This document shows, piece by piece, positions 10,901-18,655 of a DNA stretch of 64,000 nucleotides; the first letter of the stretch is position 1, and every line of letters begins with the position of its first letter. The translations under genes and the position numbers were made by a program. The stretch lies in NCBI RefSeq assembly GCF_024809855.1, contig NZ_JANUEM010000012.1, positions 1 to 64,000 of the forward strand, given 5' to 3'. The notes under the pieces are model-generated. The model searched no databases. It was not told where the DNA came from and saw nothing but the letters and a program-made list of their open reading frames with translations. This stretch comes from Rheinheimera pacifica (lineage in GTDB: Bacteria > Pseudomonadota > Gammaproteobacteria > Enterobacterales > Alteromonadaceae).

Positions 10901-11330
10901 TAATGGCGTAACTGCGCGGCCCAAGGCCGGTGCCAAGGAAAATGTCGGTAATATCGCGGCGGCGGCATTTGCTGCCATTTAAAAAGTAATTCGACTGTGC
11001 ATCACGGGTAACGATGCGCTTAATGGCTATTTCGCTGCGATCGGCCAGGCCTCCTGCCAGGCGGCCTTCGGTATTTTCAAATACCAGCTCTACCGATGCC
11101 TGAGACACCGGTTTGCGCTGCGACGAGCCGTTAAAAATAACATCTGTCATGGCGTCGCCACGCAGATTTTTTGCTGAGCTTTCACCCAGCACCCAGCGCA
11201 CCGCATCAATAACGTTAGATTTACCGCAACCATTGGGGCCAACCACAGCTGTCATCTGCTGTGGAAAGGGTACACTGGTGCTGTCAACAAACGACTTAAA
11301 GCCGGACAGTTTGATTTGTTTTAAGCGCAT
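7917..11330 (-). CDS. smc: chromosome segregation ATPase Smc
   Basis: SMC-family protein that entraps and organises chromosomal DNA. Walker A is GPNGCGKS at residues 31-38, with ABC signature LSGGEKAL near 1041 and Walker B CMLDEVDAPLDD near 1067. Two long coiled coils flank a hinge near residues 510-620. At 1137 residues it is slightly shorter than the typical 1160-1190. The coiled coils are exceptionally glutamine-rich, with many runs of 4-8 Q encoded mainly by CAG/CAA, which produces CTG/TTG-rich DNA on the plus strand. First gene of smc-zipA. Since ScpA/ScpB are absent here, partners must be encoded elsewhere. Confidence 0.96.
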   Translation of the reverse strand: MRLKQIKLSGFKSFVDSTSVPFPQQMTAVVGPNGCGKSNVIDAVRWVLGESSAKNLRGDAMTDVIFNGSSQRKPVSQASVELVFENTEGRLAGGLADRSEIAIKRIVTRDAQSNYFLNGSKCRRRDITDIFLGTGLGPRSYAIIEQGMISRLIESRPQELRVFIEEAAGISKYKERRRETENRIKHTRENLDRLADVREELGKNIEKLKRQATAAQRYKELKAQERKLKAELTTIKWLHYSNRLTALDKQLQQQQTELEKYQSQELGDQRVLLELKQQAQEGRQQLDQVQSRFYQQGATISRLEQQILHQRQQQQTLSAQMQQAKHSLSQAEDFIATEQAQQAELQEQLQQDEPQLALLSEQLDELSQQLQQLEDEQLQQQQAFQHWQQQHFRLQQQQQQQQLQLQNQQQQLNQLQQHQQQLQQETAELSLEPLQQRISKLTAELEKTTELLQQRTQEHSQAEAALQQHEQLSRQLEAELLNANSELQMLQREQQKLQQQQQQQDNEQQQLLRQLQVKPGWAAAVALVLGQLQHATVAAQLPAQPATVVMANTQPAVAGTLAEVILAGVYPDSFNHILLSETLTAAQQSVAALKAGQSVICPQGYWLGSNWALLASAAAQDSYLLRQERLTQLVTELAAAQQQQQSITAQFAAQQQVQQHAADKLQQALQTLQQMQRQLQQQQTGLLLAQQELQQTQKQAQKLATEREHLQLRQAQLEESIEQLMLAQEHSAEQLLEHEAGQQLLHSQSGIQQQQLQQLRAQFEQKRSQQQQLLMQQKVAEQQLHALQQSLQRAKVQQQQLQEQLNQLSNKLQPDDEPELILQEQLQQSLLEREEAEQQMIAQQELLGATEQQIRQLEQGQHGVVQILNKKRSELEELRLDSEGYRVRANNMLELLREQQASMKDILPQLPADAEEAVWQQQLDKTVDAVGRLGPINLAAIEEYEQQAERKQYLDAQNADLTSAMETLETAIRKIDKETRQKFKDTFEQVNEGLKTLFPKVFGGGSAYLALTEDDLLETGVTIMARPPGKKNSTIHLLSGGEKALTALSLVFSIFRLNPAPFCMLDEVDAPLDDANVGRFCNLVREMSETVQFIYISHNKIAMEMAAQLMGVTMQEPGVSRVVAVDVDDAVKMAAAS

Positions 11331-11423
11331 CTGGACAGCATAGTGTTATTTTTATCATTGCTTTGGGGTTATCATTGCGTTAGGCAAAATGTACCAGCGG
11401 CCATCTGCACTGTCACGAAAAAA

Positions 11424-12041
11424 TCAATCTCTTTTCCGGCTAATCAACATCTTACGCCGCCAGCGCTGGGCTTTATCTGCTACAGTATTGGTGACGGCCT
11501 TACGGCTTTTTTTCGGAAACACCACCACCGGGCGCGAAATAAGCAGGTTGTTAGGGTAGACCACCTGCTCATTGTCTTTAGTGCGCAGCACCGTGCTAAA
11601 CAGGTTAATTTCAACAATGCGCCCTTCAAGATAGTTTCCGCCGTCTATTACCCGCACTTCCATGCCTTCGGCAAAAGCCTTTTGCCCCAGCAAAATAAAA
11701 AATGCGGTAATATTGCTAAGCAGGCTCCAGGCAGCAAATAACGCTACCCCTACTACGGCAATCATTGACGATGCCAGCACCAACAAGCCGCGGATATCAA
11801 CACCCCAAACTATGCTAAGCACCACAACCAGCAGTAGCACCAGCAAAATATGAAATACCACTGCCGCACGCTTGTTCATCTCAGCTTTGAGATTGCTATG
11901 GGCAATAACCTGATACAGCAGCGGCATAATGCGGCGGCTGATAATAAAATACAGTATTACGGCCAGCGCACTGATAATCAGTTGCACTGAAACCGGGCTG
12001 AATTGCTGCATCAGCTCACGGGAATATTGCAAAAATGACAA
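11424..12041 (-). CDS. MscS-family mechanosensitive channel
   Basis: The 205-residue inner-membrane protein has three hydrophobic segments (about 17-36, 62-80 and 86-118). The last resembles the pore helix (GVALFAAWSLLSNITAFFIL), followed by the MscS beta domain (VRVIDGGNYLEGRIVEINLFSTVLRTKDNEQVVYPNN as two motifs). Small MscS proteins open under membrane tension to release solutes in hypo-osmotic shock. It lacks the larger C-terminal alpha/beta vestibule of E. coli MscS and ends in a basic tail. The gene lies between smc and ycgN on the same strand. Confidence 0.85.
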   Translation of the reverse strand: MSFLQYSRELMQQFSPVSVQLIISALAVILYFIISRRIMPLLYQVIAHSNLKAEMNKRAAVVFHILLVLLLVVVLSIVWGVDIRGLLVLASSMIAVVGVALFAAWSLLSNITAFFILLGQKAFAEGMEVRVIDGGNYLEGRIVEINLFSTVLRTKDNEQVVYPNNLLISRPVVVFPKKSRKAVTNTVADKAQRWRRKMLISRKRD

Positions 12042-12070
12042 GATAGAACTCCAACAGAAAGCGTTGCTTA

Positions 12071-12562
12071 TTAATCCAGATCGTTTAACGGCCAGCGCAC
12101 GATAAAGTCTTCAAAGTCGTCCAGGTTTACCTGTAACTCAGAAATGGTTTTATTGCGCACTGACATTTGTTTTTTATGCATCAGGCTTTTTTTACCGCCG
12201 TTGAGTAACGGATGCCAATGCGGCAGGCCGCGCCCTTCATGTAAACGCCGGTAAGCGCAACTGGTGGGCATAAAGAAAATGTGTTTCAGGTTTTCTTTTG
12301 TCAGCGCTATGCAGTCGGGTACCAGCACGGTACGCTGGGTATATTCGGTACACTCGCATTTATGGCTGTTTAAATAGCGGCAAGCGATATTAGTATAATG
12401 CACCTGCTCATTCTGATGCAGCACTGCCGTCGGGCCTTCTTCCTCGTCGTCAATAAACTTATTTAAACAACACTTGGCGCAGCCATCGCATAAAGCTTCC
12501 CACTCTTCAGTGTTCATTTCGTCCAGGCTTTTTGTTTCCCAGAACCTCTCTGCTAACGCCAT
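12071..12562 (-). CDS. ycgN: YcgN-type cysteine cluster protein (UPF0260)
   Basis: The 163-residue protein has the cysteine pattern of the YkgJ/UPF0260 family: CDGCAKCC near residue 26, then a CRYLNSHKCECTEY segment, a lone Cys in VPDCIAL and a Cys in TSCAYRR. These probably bind a metal or Fe-S centre. The biochemical role is unknown. It is two bases downstream of the FAA-hydrolase gene, and close to ycgL, as in the ycgL-ycgM-ycgN cluster beside min genes in enterobacteria. Confidence 0.88.
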   Translation of the reverse strand: MALAERFWETKSLDEMNTEEWEALCDGCAKCCLNKFIDDEEEGPTAVLHQNEQVHYTNIACRYLNSHKCECTEYTQRTVLVPDCIALTKENLKHIFFMPTSCAYRRLHEGRGLPHWHPLLNGGKKSLMHKKQMSVRNKTISELQVNLDDFEDFIVRWPLNDLD

Positions 12563-12564
12563 CT

Positions 12565-13227
12565 TTAATTTACCTTGCTGTTTACTGTAAAAATATCAGA
12601 AAGTTGCAACTGTAGCGTATCGCCAGAGCTAAGCGGGCCAACCCCTGCCGGGGTGCCGGTAAGCACAATGTCACCGGGTAGCAGGGTAAAATGCTGGCTC
12701 ATTTCGCTGATAAGCTGGCTAATGCCACGGATCATATTGGCAGTATTACCTTGCTGGCGCGGTGTGCCATTAACGGTTAGGCTAAACTCCAGTTGCTGAG
12801 GGTGCTGTACCCGGCTTTTTTCAACAAAACCGGCTACCGGGCAGGCGCCATCAAAACCTTTGGCTATCTCCCACGGCCGGCCCAGCTGTTTTAATTGCGC
12901 CTGAACGTCCCTAAGCGTCAGATCCAGCGCTAAACTGTAGCCCCAGATTGCATCATTTACCTCTGCATAACCGGCCTGCTTTAACGGCTTACCAATCAGT
13001 ACAGCAAGCTCTGTTTCGTTATGCACGGCGCCCTGTCCAGCCGGAATAGCAAAACCTGGGCTGATAACACAGAGCGCAGTAGAAGGTTTAATAAAAAACA
13101 ACGCTTCAGGGGCCGTTTTGCTTTGCATTTCGGCAATATGGTCCTGGTAGTTCTGGCCGATGCAAACAACTTTACCGACAGGCAAGTCGACGGAGTTTCC
13201 ATTAATATCCAGGTGTTGATACGCCAT
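12565..13227 (-). CDS. fumarylacetoacetate hydrolase family protein (YcgM-like)
   Basis: The 220-residue protein is a single FAA-hydrolase domain. Metal-binding acidic residues appear in HNETELAVLIG (two Glu) and SLALDLTLRD (Asp), with KGFDGACP and the C-terminal signature TGTPAGVGPL. Members act on 2-keto-acid C-C bonds, often as acylpyruvases or oxaloacetate decarboxylases. The exact substrate cannot be read from sequence. Genes on both sides, ycgN and a transglycosylase, are within a few bases, so it belongs to one minus-strand operon. Confidence 0.88.
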   Translation of the reverse strand: MAYQHLDINGNSVDLPVGKVVCIGQNYQDHIAEMQSKTAPEALFFIKPSTALCVISPGFAIPAGQGAVHNETELAVLIGKPLKQAGYAEVNDAIWGYSLALDLTLRDVQAQLKQLGRPWEIAKGFDGACPVAGFVEKSRVQHPQQLEFSLTVNGTPRQQGNTANMIRGISQLISEMSQHFTLLPGDIVLTGTPAGVGPLSSGDTLQLQLSDIFTVNSKVN

Positions 13228-13232
13228 TAATA

Positions 13233-14273
13233 TTAATCCTCAGCCACAATTAAATCAGCCAGATAACCCACACTGGTAACAAAGTAATAAGAGCGGTTCC
13301 AGTGCATCAGCACTTTGTAGTTGTCGTACGCCAGAAAGGCACGGCCGCCTTCGCCGTCAGGTAAAACCAGCGCGGCATTAATATCACGCTCTGGCAAAGC
13401 GGTGTTATTTAGCCGCAGCACTCCCAGCTTATTCCAGTCAGCCAGGCTGCGCTCAGATTGCGACCAGCGCCCCAGCCATTCATTACGCTGCAGACTGCCT
13501 CTGGCAATAGCATTTGCCGCATCAAAACCGCCAGGCAATATTACTTCGCGGCCCCAGGTTTTGCTGTTATCCCAGCCTTGTTTCTTTAAGTAGTTGGCAA
13601 TAGAGGCAAATACATCTAGCTGATTAGTCCAGATATCTTTTTTACCATCGCCATCGCCGTCTTGTGCGTAGGCCATAAAAGAGCTGGGCATAAACTGGCT
13701 TTGTCCCATAGCACCGGCCCAGGAGCCTTTCATATCATCCAGACTGATATGCCCCTGCGCCAAAATATCCAGCGCATGATAAAACTCCTGTTTAAAGAAG
13801 GTTTCACGCCGCCCCTCATACGCCAGTGTAGCTAATGCCGATGGCACCGAATAGTTGCCCATAATGCGGCCAAAGCTGCTTTCCAGGCCCCATAACGCAA
13901 CAATAAAGCGCGGTTGCACGCCATATTTCTCGCCAATTTTTTCCAGCTCAGGTAAATATTGCTGATAACGCTCGCGCGCCATTCTGATACGGGTTTCGCT
14001 TACGCGCTTGGGTAAATAAGTGCTTAAGGTTTCAACAAATTCCGGTTGGCTTTTATCAGCAGAAACAATGCGCTCATGGAATGTCAGCGAAGCAAACACC
14101 GGCTCAAGTAATTCCGGCGCATAACCTTTACTTAATGCTTCCTGCTTTAGCGTTGCGGTGTAGTCTGCAAAGCTTGGTTTGCTGTCGGTGGTTTGCTCCT
14201 GAGCTATTACAGCCATGCTAAAAAAGGTACTTACGGCAACACAGATAAGAGATCTAAACATAAAAAAACCCAT
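13233..14273 (-). CDS. lytic murein transglycosylase, MltB type
   Basis: Cleaves peptidoglycan glycan strands with 1,6-anhydro product formation. An N-terminal signal peptide (about residues 1-25, ending VIAQEQ) directs export; there is no lipobox cysteine, so it is probably soluble periplasmic. The catalytic Glu is in VALWGLESSFGR at residue 131. Other MltB-family motifs are GSWAGAMGQSQFMPSSF and DGDGKKDIW. The start could also be the ATG at 14261 (four residues later), which still keeps the signal peptide. It sits between ycgL and the FAA-hydrolase gene, 13 bases after ycgL. Confidence 0.92.
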   Translation of the reverse strand: MGFFMFRSLICVAVSTFFSMAVIAQEQTTDSKPSFADYTATLKQEALSKGYAPELLEPVFASLTFHERIVSADKSQPEFVETLSTYLPKRVSETRIRMARERYQQYLPELEKIGEKYGVQPRFIVALWGLESSFGRIMGNYSVPSALATLAYEGRRETFFKQEFYHALDILAQGHISLDDMKGSWAGAMGQSQFMPSSFMAYAQDGDGDGKKDIWTNQLDVFASIANYLKKQGWDNSKTWGREVILPGGFDAANAIARGSLQRNEWLGRWSQSERSLADWNKLGVLRLNNTALPERDINAALVLPDGEGGRAFLAYDNYKVLMHWNRSYYFVTSVGYLADLIVAED

Positions 14274-14286
14274 TGATAATGAAAAA

Positions 14287-14559
14287 TTACTGCTGTAACA
14301 GCTTTTTGTGTTCTGCCAGTAAGTTGTCTACCGGCGGCGGTATCTGTAAATAATAACCCTGCTGCTGCAATTGCTGCTTTACCTTATCGATATCTGCCAG
14401 CGCTAAATGTTCCCGCCCTGCCAAATTAATCAGTGTAACCAGCACTGGCGTGCCAAAGGTTTGCAGCAGTGCTTCAGGCACTTTGCTAAAATCATCCCGG
14501 CGTTCAACATACAGATAGGTACTGTCTTTTCGCACACTTTTATAAACGGCACACAGCAT
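14287..14559 (-). CDS. ycgL: YcgL domain protein
   Basis: The 90-residue protein begins MLCAVYKSVRKDSTYLYVER and carries FGTPVLVTLINLAGREHLA, both characteristic of the YcgL family. The function is not established. It is divergent from minC, the same arrangement as in E. coli, and heads the ycgL-transglycosylase-FAA hydrolase-ycgN run. Confidence 0.92.
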   Translation of the reverse strand: MLCAVYKSVRKDSTYLYVERRDDFSKVPEALLQTFGTPVLVTLINLAGREHLALADIDKVKQQLQQQGYYLQIPPPVDNLLAEHKKLLQQ

Positions 14560-14724
14560 CGAATAAAACCACGCATCAACCTTGCTTAACTAAGGGCTAA
14601 ACTATAACATGACAGCCTTGTATTGCGTACCCGCCAACCTGCGGCAACGCAAATAAATGCCGGGGTTTGGCTAAGTGAGAACACCCGGTTATGGTAAATA
14701 ATAACAAGTGCGCACTATACCCTT

Positions 14725-15432
14725 ATGTCAGATCAGTCTTTGGAATTAAAAGGCAGCTTATTTCCTTTATCGGTGTTGTCATGTGCCGATCTCAGTGTCA
14801 GTTCACTCTCACAGCAACTTAAGCAAAAGCTGGCTCAGGCTCCGGCCTTTTTTTATCAGGCGCCTATTATTCTTAATTTAGCGGATGTACAGCAAGCTCC
14901 TGATTTTCATGCGATAAAACAACTTTTTACCGAGTTAAAACTGGTACTGGTAGGTGTTTGTGGTGCCAGCAGTGAGTTAAAGCAACAAGCACAGCAAGCT
15001 GGCCTGGCCGCTTTACAACTGGCCAAAGACAGCAAAACAGCAGTAACCACCAGCAACAATACACGCCAGACAGCAGTGGTAACCAGCACAGTTAATGTAC
15101 CGATGGACAGCAAAATTGTTGAGCAAACTGTGCGCTCCGGCCAGCAGGTATATGCCAAAGGTACTGATTTAATTGTTAAAGGTACTGTTGGTGCAGGTGC
15201 TGAAGTAATAGCTGATGGCAATATTCATATTTATGGCACCTTGCGTGGCAAAGCGATTGCCGGTGCAGGCGGTGACAGCACTAAACGTATTTTTTGTTAC
15301 AACTTACAGGCTGAACTGGTGTCTATTGCTGGTAATTACTGGCTTAGCGACAGCCTGCAGGGCAATTTTTGGGGTAAGCCGGCTTGTATAAGATTACAAG
15401 ACGACCAACTGGTATTAGCAGAATTAGCGTAA
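14725..15432 (+). CDS. minC: septum site-determining protein MinC
   Basis: Inhibitor of FtsZ ring formation away from midcell. The 235-residue protein has an N-terminal FtsZ-inhibiting domain (about 1-105), a serine/threonine- and glutamine-rich linker (about 108-130), then the right-handed beta-helix domain (about 132-235). The beta-helix includes VRSGQQVYAKGTDLIVKG and ANIHIYG-type repeats and binds MinD and dimerises. First gene of minCDE, 10 bases before minD. Confidence 0.95.
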   Translation: MSDQSLELKGSLFPLSVLSCADLSVSSLSQQLKQKLAQAPAFFYQAPIILNLADVQQAPDFHAIKQLFTELKLVLVGVCGASSELKQQAQQAGLAALQLAKDSKTAVTTSNNTRQTAVVTSTVNVPMDSKIVEQTVRSGQQVYAKGTDLIVKGTVGAGAEVIADGNIHIYGTLRGKAIAGAGGDSTKRIFCYNLQAELVSIAGNYWLSDSLQGNFWGKPACIRLQDDQLVLAELA

Positions 15433-15442
15433 GGATTTCACT

Positions 15443-16252
15443 ATGGCAAAAATCATAGTAGTAACGTCAGGAAAAGGCGGCGTAGGTAAAACCACTTCCA
15501 GTGCTGCCATTGGTACAGGCCTGGCGTTAAAAGGCAAAAAAACCGTTATTATCGATTTTGATATTGGCCTGCGTAATTTAGATTTGATTATGGGCTGCGA
15601 ACGGCGCGTAGTATACGACTTTGTTAACGTAATTAACGGCGAAGCCAATTTAAAACAAACTCTGATTAAAGATAAACGCATTGAAAACCTGTTTATTTTG
15701 CCTGCCTCGCAAACCCGCGATAAAGACGCACTGACCAAAGAAGGCGTAGAGCGGGTATTAAACGAGCTGGCAAAAGATTTCGACTTTATTTTATGTGACT
15801 CACCCGCTGGTATTGAAGCAGGTGCCATGATGGCACTGTATTTCGCTGATGAAGCCGTAGTAGTGACCAACCCCGAAGTATCCTCGGTACGCGACTCTGA
15901 CCGTATTCTCGGTATGCTGTCGAGTAAATCGCGCCGTGCCGAACAAGGGCTGGACGCCATTCAAGAACACCTGCTGCTAACACGCTACAACCCCGAGCGA
16001 GTAGAAAAAGGCGAAATGCTCAGCGTAGATGATGTAAAAGAAATTCTGTCGATTGATTTGCTGGGTGTTATTCCGGAATCACAAGCCGTGCTTAATGCGT
16101 CAAACTCCGGCCAGCCGGTGATCCTGGATAAAGACAGCGATGCCGGCCAGGCATATTTAGATACCGTTGACCGCCTGCTGGGTGAAAAAGTGCCGTTTCG
16201 CTTTTTAACAGTAGAGAAAAAGGGCCTGTTAAAACGGATTTTTGGAGGATAA
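15443..16252 (+). CDS. minD: septum site-determining ATPase MinD
   Basis: Membrane-bound ATPase that carries MinC and oscillates with MinE. The deviant Walker A motif SGKGGVGKTT is at about residues 9-18. Other ParA/MinD motifs are DFDIGLRNLD and CDSPAGIE, and the C-terminal amphipathic membrane-targeting helix ends EKKGLLKRIFGG. It is 269 residues, normal for the family. A good AAGGA site precedes the ATG, and minE follows after three bases. Confidence 0.98.
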   Translation: MAKIIVVTSGKGGVGKTTSSAAIGTGLALKGKKTVIIDFDIGLRNLDLIMGCERRVVYDFVNVINGEANLKQTLIKDKRIENLFILPASQTRDKDALTKEGVERVLNELAKDFDFILCDSPAGIEAGAMMALYFADEAVVVTNPEVSSVRDSDRILGMLSSKSRRAEQGLDAIQEHLLLTRYNPERVEKGEMLSVDDVKEILSIDLLGVIPESQAVLNASNSGQPVILDKDSDAGQAYLDTVDRLLGEKVPFRFLTVEKKGLLKRIFGG

Positions 16253-16255
16253 AGG

Positions 16256-16516
16256 ATGTCATTACTGGATTATTTTCGCTCGAGTAAGAAGAACACCGCC
16301 AATACTGCCAAAGAGCGCTTACAAATTATTGTGGCGCACGAGCGCAGAAAACGTAACAGCCCGGATTATCTGCCACAGTTGGAGCGTGATATTTTAGAGG
16401 TGATCCGCAAATACGTGGATATTTCGCCGGAAGATATCGCCGTGTCACTGGAGCAGCGCGGCGACGAACTGTCGGTGCTGGAGCTAAACGTTACCTTCCC
16501 GGAAGATAAGCGTTAA
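16256..16516 (+). CDS. minE: cell division topological specificity factor MinE
   Basis: The 86-residue protein opens with the membrane- and MinD-interacting segment [20 protein letters not shown] and then the contact helix [14 protein letters not shown], followed by the dimerisation beta domain. It stimulates MinD ATPase and so confines MinC to the poles. Last gene of minCDE and followed at once by a terminator hairpin. Confidence 0.97.
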   Translation: MSLLDYFRSSKKNTANTAKERLQIIVAHERRKRNSPDYLPQLERDILEVIRKYVDISPEDIAVSLEQRGDELSVLELNVTFPEDKR

Positions 16517-16536
16517 TTTTCAGATACTTAAAAATA

Positions 16537-16557
16537 AAGCCCGCTTAATGCGGGCTT
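16537..16557. terminator. bidirectional terminator after minE
   Basis: AAGCCCGC, loop TTAAT, GCGGGCTT, with A-rich left and T-rich right flanks. It lies between convergent minE and the S9 peptidase gene, so it probably serves both. The same hairpin recurs at 18602-18622. Confidence 0.85.
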
Positions 16558-16585
16558 ATTATTTGAAGTTACGTAAATTTTCAAC

Positions 16586-18511
16586 TCAATTAGCTACAAC
16601 ATGCTGCACAGGCAGCTGTAGATGGCTTTTCAGGAAACGATCCATCGCTTTAAAGGTTTCCAGCCGGTGGCTGTTGGTGCTGAGGTAATGATCGCCGTCT
16701 TCCAGTTCAATATATTCTACCGATTTTTTCTTGCTTTTCAGCGCTCTGAACATCGCTGTGCTTTGCCTCACCGGCACGGAGCGATCTTTAGTACCATGTA
16801 TTAACAATACCGGTACCTGGATTTTATCAGCATGTGTCAACGGTGAGCGTTGCTCCAGCAGGGCGAAATTATCACCTATTTGCTTTTTGACAATTTCATA
16901 ATTGGTATAATTGCGGTGCGACTTGACCAAAGCTTCCACATCAGTAACACCAGCAAAACTCACTGCGCATTGATATAAATCCGGCGTTTTTACTGCCCCC
17001 ATTAACGCTGCATAACCACCGTAGCTAGCACCCACTATGCAAATATTTCCGGGTACCGCTATGCCTTGTTCAATTAACCAGCGCGTGCCATCTTCTACGT
17101 CATCCTGCATTTGCAAGCCCCAGCCCTGCAGGCCCATTTGCATAAAGTCAAAGCCATAACCATAAGAACCGCGAAAATTCATCTGTAACACGGCATAACC
17201 ACGGTTAGCAAAAAACTGTGTCCAGTAGTCAAAGCCATCATCATCAAAAGATATCGGCCCACCGTGCGGGAAAATAATCGTTGGCAATGTACCCTGCTGA
17301 TAGCCTTTTGGTGTGGTCAGATAACCTTCTATCGTTAAACCGTCGCGGGCTTTATATTGAATTTTTTGTTTTGCCACCATCAGCTCAGGTTCTAACTGGC
17401 TGAATTTAGGCAGCAAAAACTGCATAGATCTGGCTTTACGATCGCCTAATAAATAAGCACCGGCGTTGGTTTCACTGCTGGTTAATACTATATAGCGGTT
17501 TTGGTCGTGGCTCATACTAACAATATAATTATCGGCATCCGGTAAGGCGTCATCTACTGCCTTTTGAAAAGCCTGATACTTGGGATCTATATATTCTTCA
17601 CCAATGGCAATAATCTTTTTGTCCTGCCAGGAGTAAGAAATATCGGCAGGAACGTCGTAATCAGGATTAGTTTTTACCAGCTCAGGCTCTGGTTTGTCTT
17701 TAGCCAGATCAACTTTAAATATGGCTTTTTTGCCATTATGGTAAGCCGACACATATAGCAGGTTTGGATCTTCATCAAAGCCTATCGGCCAGATCGTATC
17801 TTCTGACAAAGCTTCAAACTGCCACAGTAAACGGAATTCGTTGCTGTTTGGTTTTTTTTCTTTTATCTGAAACTGGGCATCGTCACGAAAAATGGCAATA
17901 CGAGGCTTATGCTGCCTGTCGGCAACCCAATCGATCAGGTTCTCACGGGAATGCGCAACAATCTCAGACATAGCACCATTGAGACTAATTTTAACCACAC
18001 TGGTGCCCACACCGTGATTAAAGCCGTCTAGTGCCAGCAAAAAATGCTCTTCATCTTCCGGCATTAACGCCACAATATTCGATTGAAATTGTGGTGTACG
18101 TACCAGTTTACGCTGCAATTGCCCCCGGATAACGCTACGATTTTTACCGGTCTCAGTGTCAATTACTACTAAACGGGTTTCAGTTACCGGCGTACCCTGG
18201 CGGTGAGAGGCATAAGCAGCTTTCATTAATAGCTGTTTATTATTGGCCCAGACAACCGAATAAATTGTCAGGTCCCGGCTATCAGCTTTTACCAAAAACT
18301 TCTGCTTTCCGGTTTCCAGATCAAACAATTTTACCAGCACCAGCTGCTCTTTTTCTGTATCAACGGTTTGGATCATGGATAACTTAGTGCCGTCGGGCGA
18401 TAACTTCAGCATGTCGATACTCGGCGCGCTGGCAAAAGCTTCTACCGGTAATTCTGCAGCGTTAACCACACTAAATAACAGAGCCAATACTATACTTATG
18501 CATCCTTTCAT
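16586..18511 (-). CDS. S9 family (prolyl oligopeptidase-like) peptidase, secreted
   Basis: Serine peptidase with a beta-propeller N-terminal part and a C-terminal alpha/beta-hydrolase domain. The nucleophile is in GASYGGYAALMG near residue 497, the Asp in HGTKDRSVP near 572 and the His in EDGDHYLS near 607. The oxyanion region is FPHGGPIS. A signal peptide ends VVNAAELP around residue 20, so it acts in the periplasm or outside. The start at 18511 has an AGGAATAATA ribosome site; a longer start at 18532 would only put polar residues before the signal peptide. Likely substrates are oligopeptides, as in acylaminoacyl-peptidase/DAP4-like members. Monocistronic between two identical terminators. 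Confidence 0.93.
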   Translation of the reverse strand: MKGCISIVLALLFSVVNAAELPVEAFASAPSIDMLKLSPDGTKLSMIQTVDTEKEQLVLVKLFDLETGKQKFLVKADSRDLTIYSVVWANNKQLLMKAAYASHRQGTPVTETRLVVIDTETGKNRSVIRGQLQRKLVRTPQFQSNIVALMPEDEEHFLLALDGFNHGVGTSVVKISLNGAMSEIVAHSRENLIDWVADRQHKPRIAIFRDDAQFQIKEKKPNSNEFRLLWQFEALSEDTIWPIGFDEDPNLLYVSAYHNGKKAIFKVDLAKDKPEPELVKTNPDYDVPADISYSWQDKKIIAIGEEYIDPKYQAFQKAVDDALPDADNYIVSMSHDQNRYIVLTSSETNAGAYLLGDRKARSMQFLLPKFSQLEPELMVAKQKIQYKARDGLTIEGYLTTPKGYQQGTLPTIIFPHGGPISFDDDGFDYWTQFFANRGYAVLQMNFRGSYGYGFDFMQMGLQGWGLQMQDDVEDGTRWLIEQGIAVPGNICIVGASYGGYAALMGAVKTPDLYQCAVSFAGVTDVEALVKSHRNYTNYEIVKKQIGDNFALLEQRSPLTHADKIQVPVLLIHGTKDRSVPVRQSTAMFRALKSKKKSVEYIELEDGDHYLSTNSHRLETFKAMDRFLKSHLQLPVQHVVAN

Positions 18512-18601
18512 TATTATTCCTGATTTTATCAATAATGCTGCTGCACATTAGCAAAACCGGTTTAACTCAGCAAAATATTTCTTTATCTGTTTATAAAAAC
18601 A

Positions 18602-18622
18602 AAGCCCGCTTAATGCGGGCTT
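18602..18622 (-). terminator. terminator after the DUF4397 lipoprotein gene
   Basis: AAGCCCGC-TTAAT-GCGGGCTT stem with a T-rich tract (TTTGTTTTTAT) on the minus strand, so it ends transcription of the DUF4397 gene. The hairpin is base-for-base the same as at 16537-16557. Confidence 0.85.
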
Positions 18623-18655
18623 CAATATTATGTTATGGCAGTGCCAGTTTTACAC

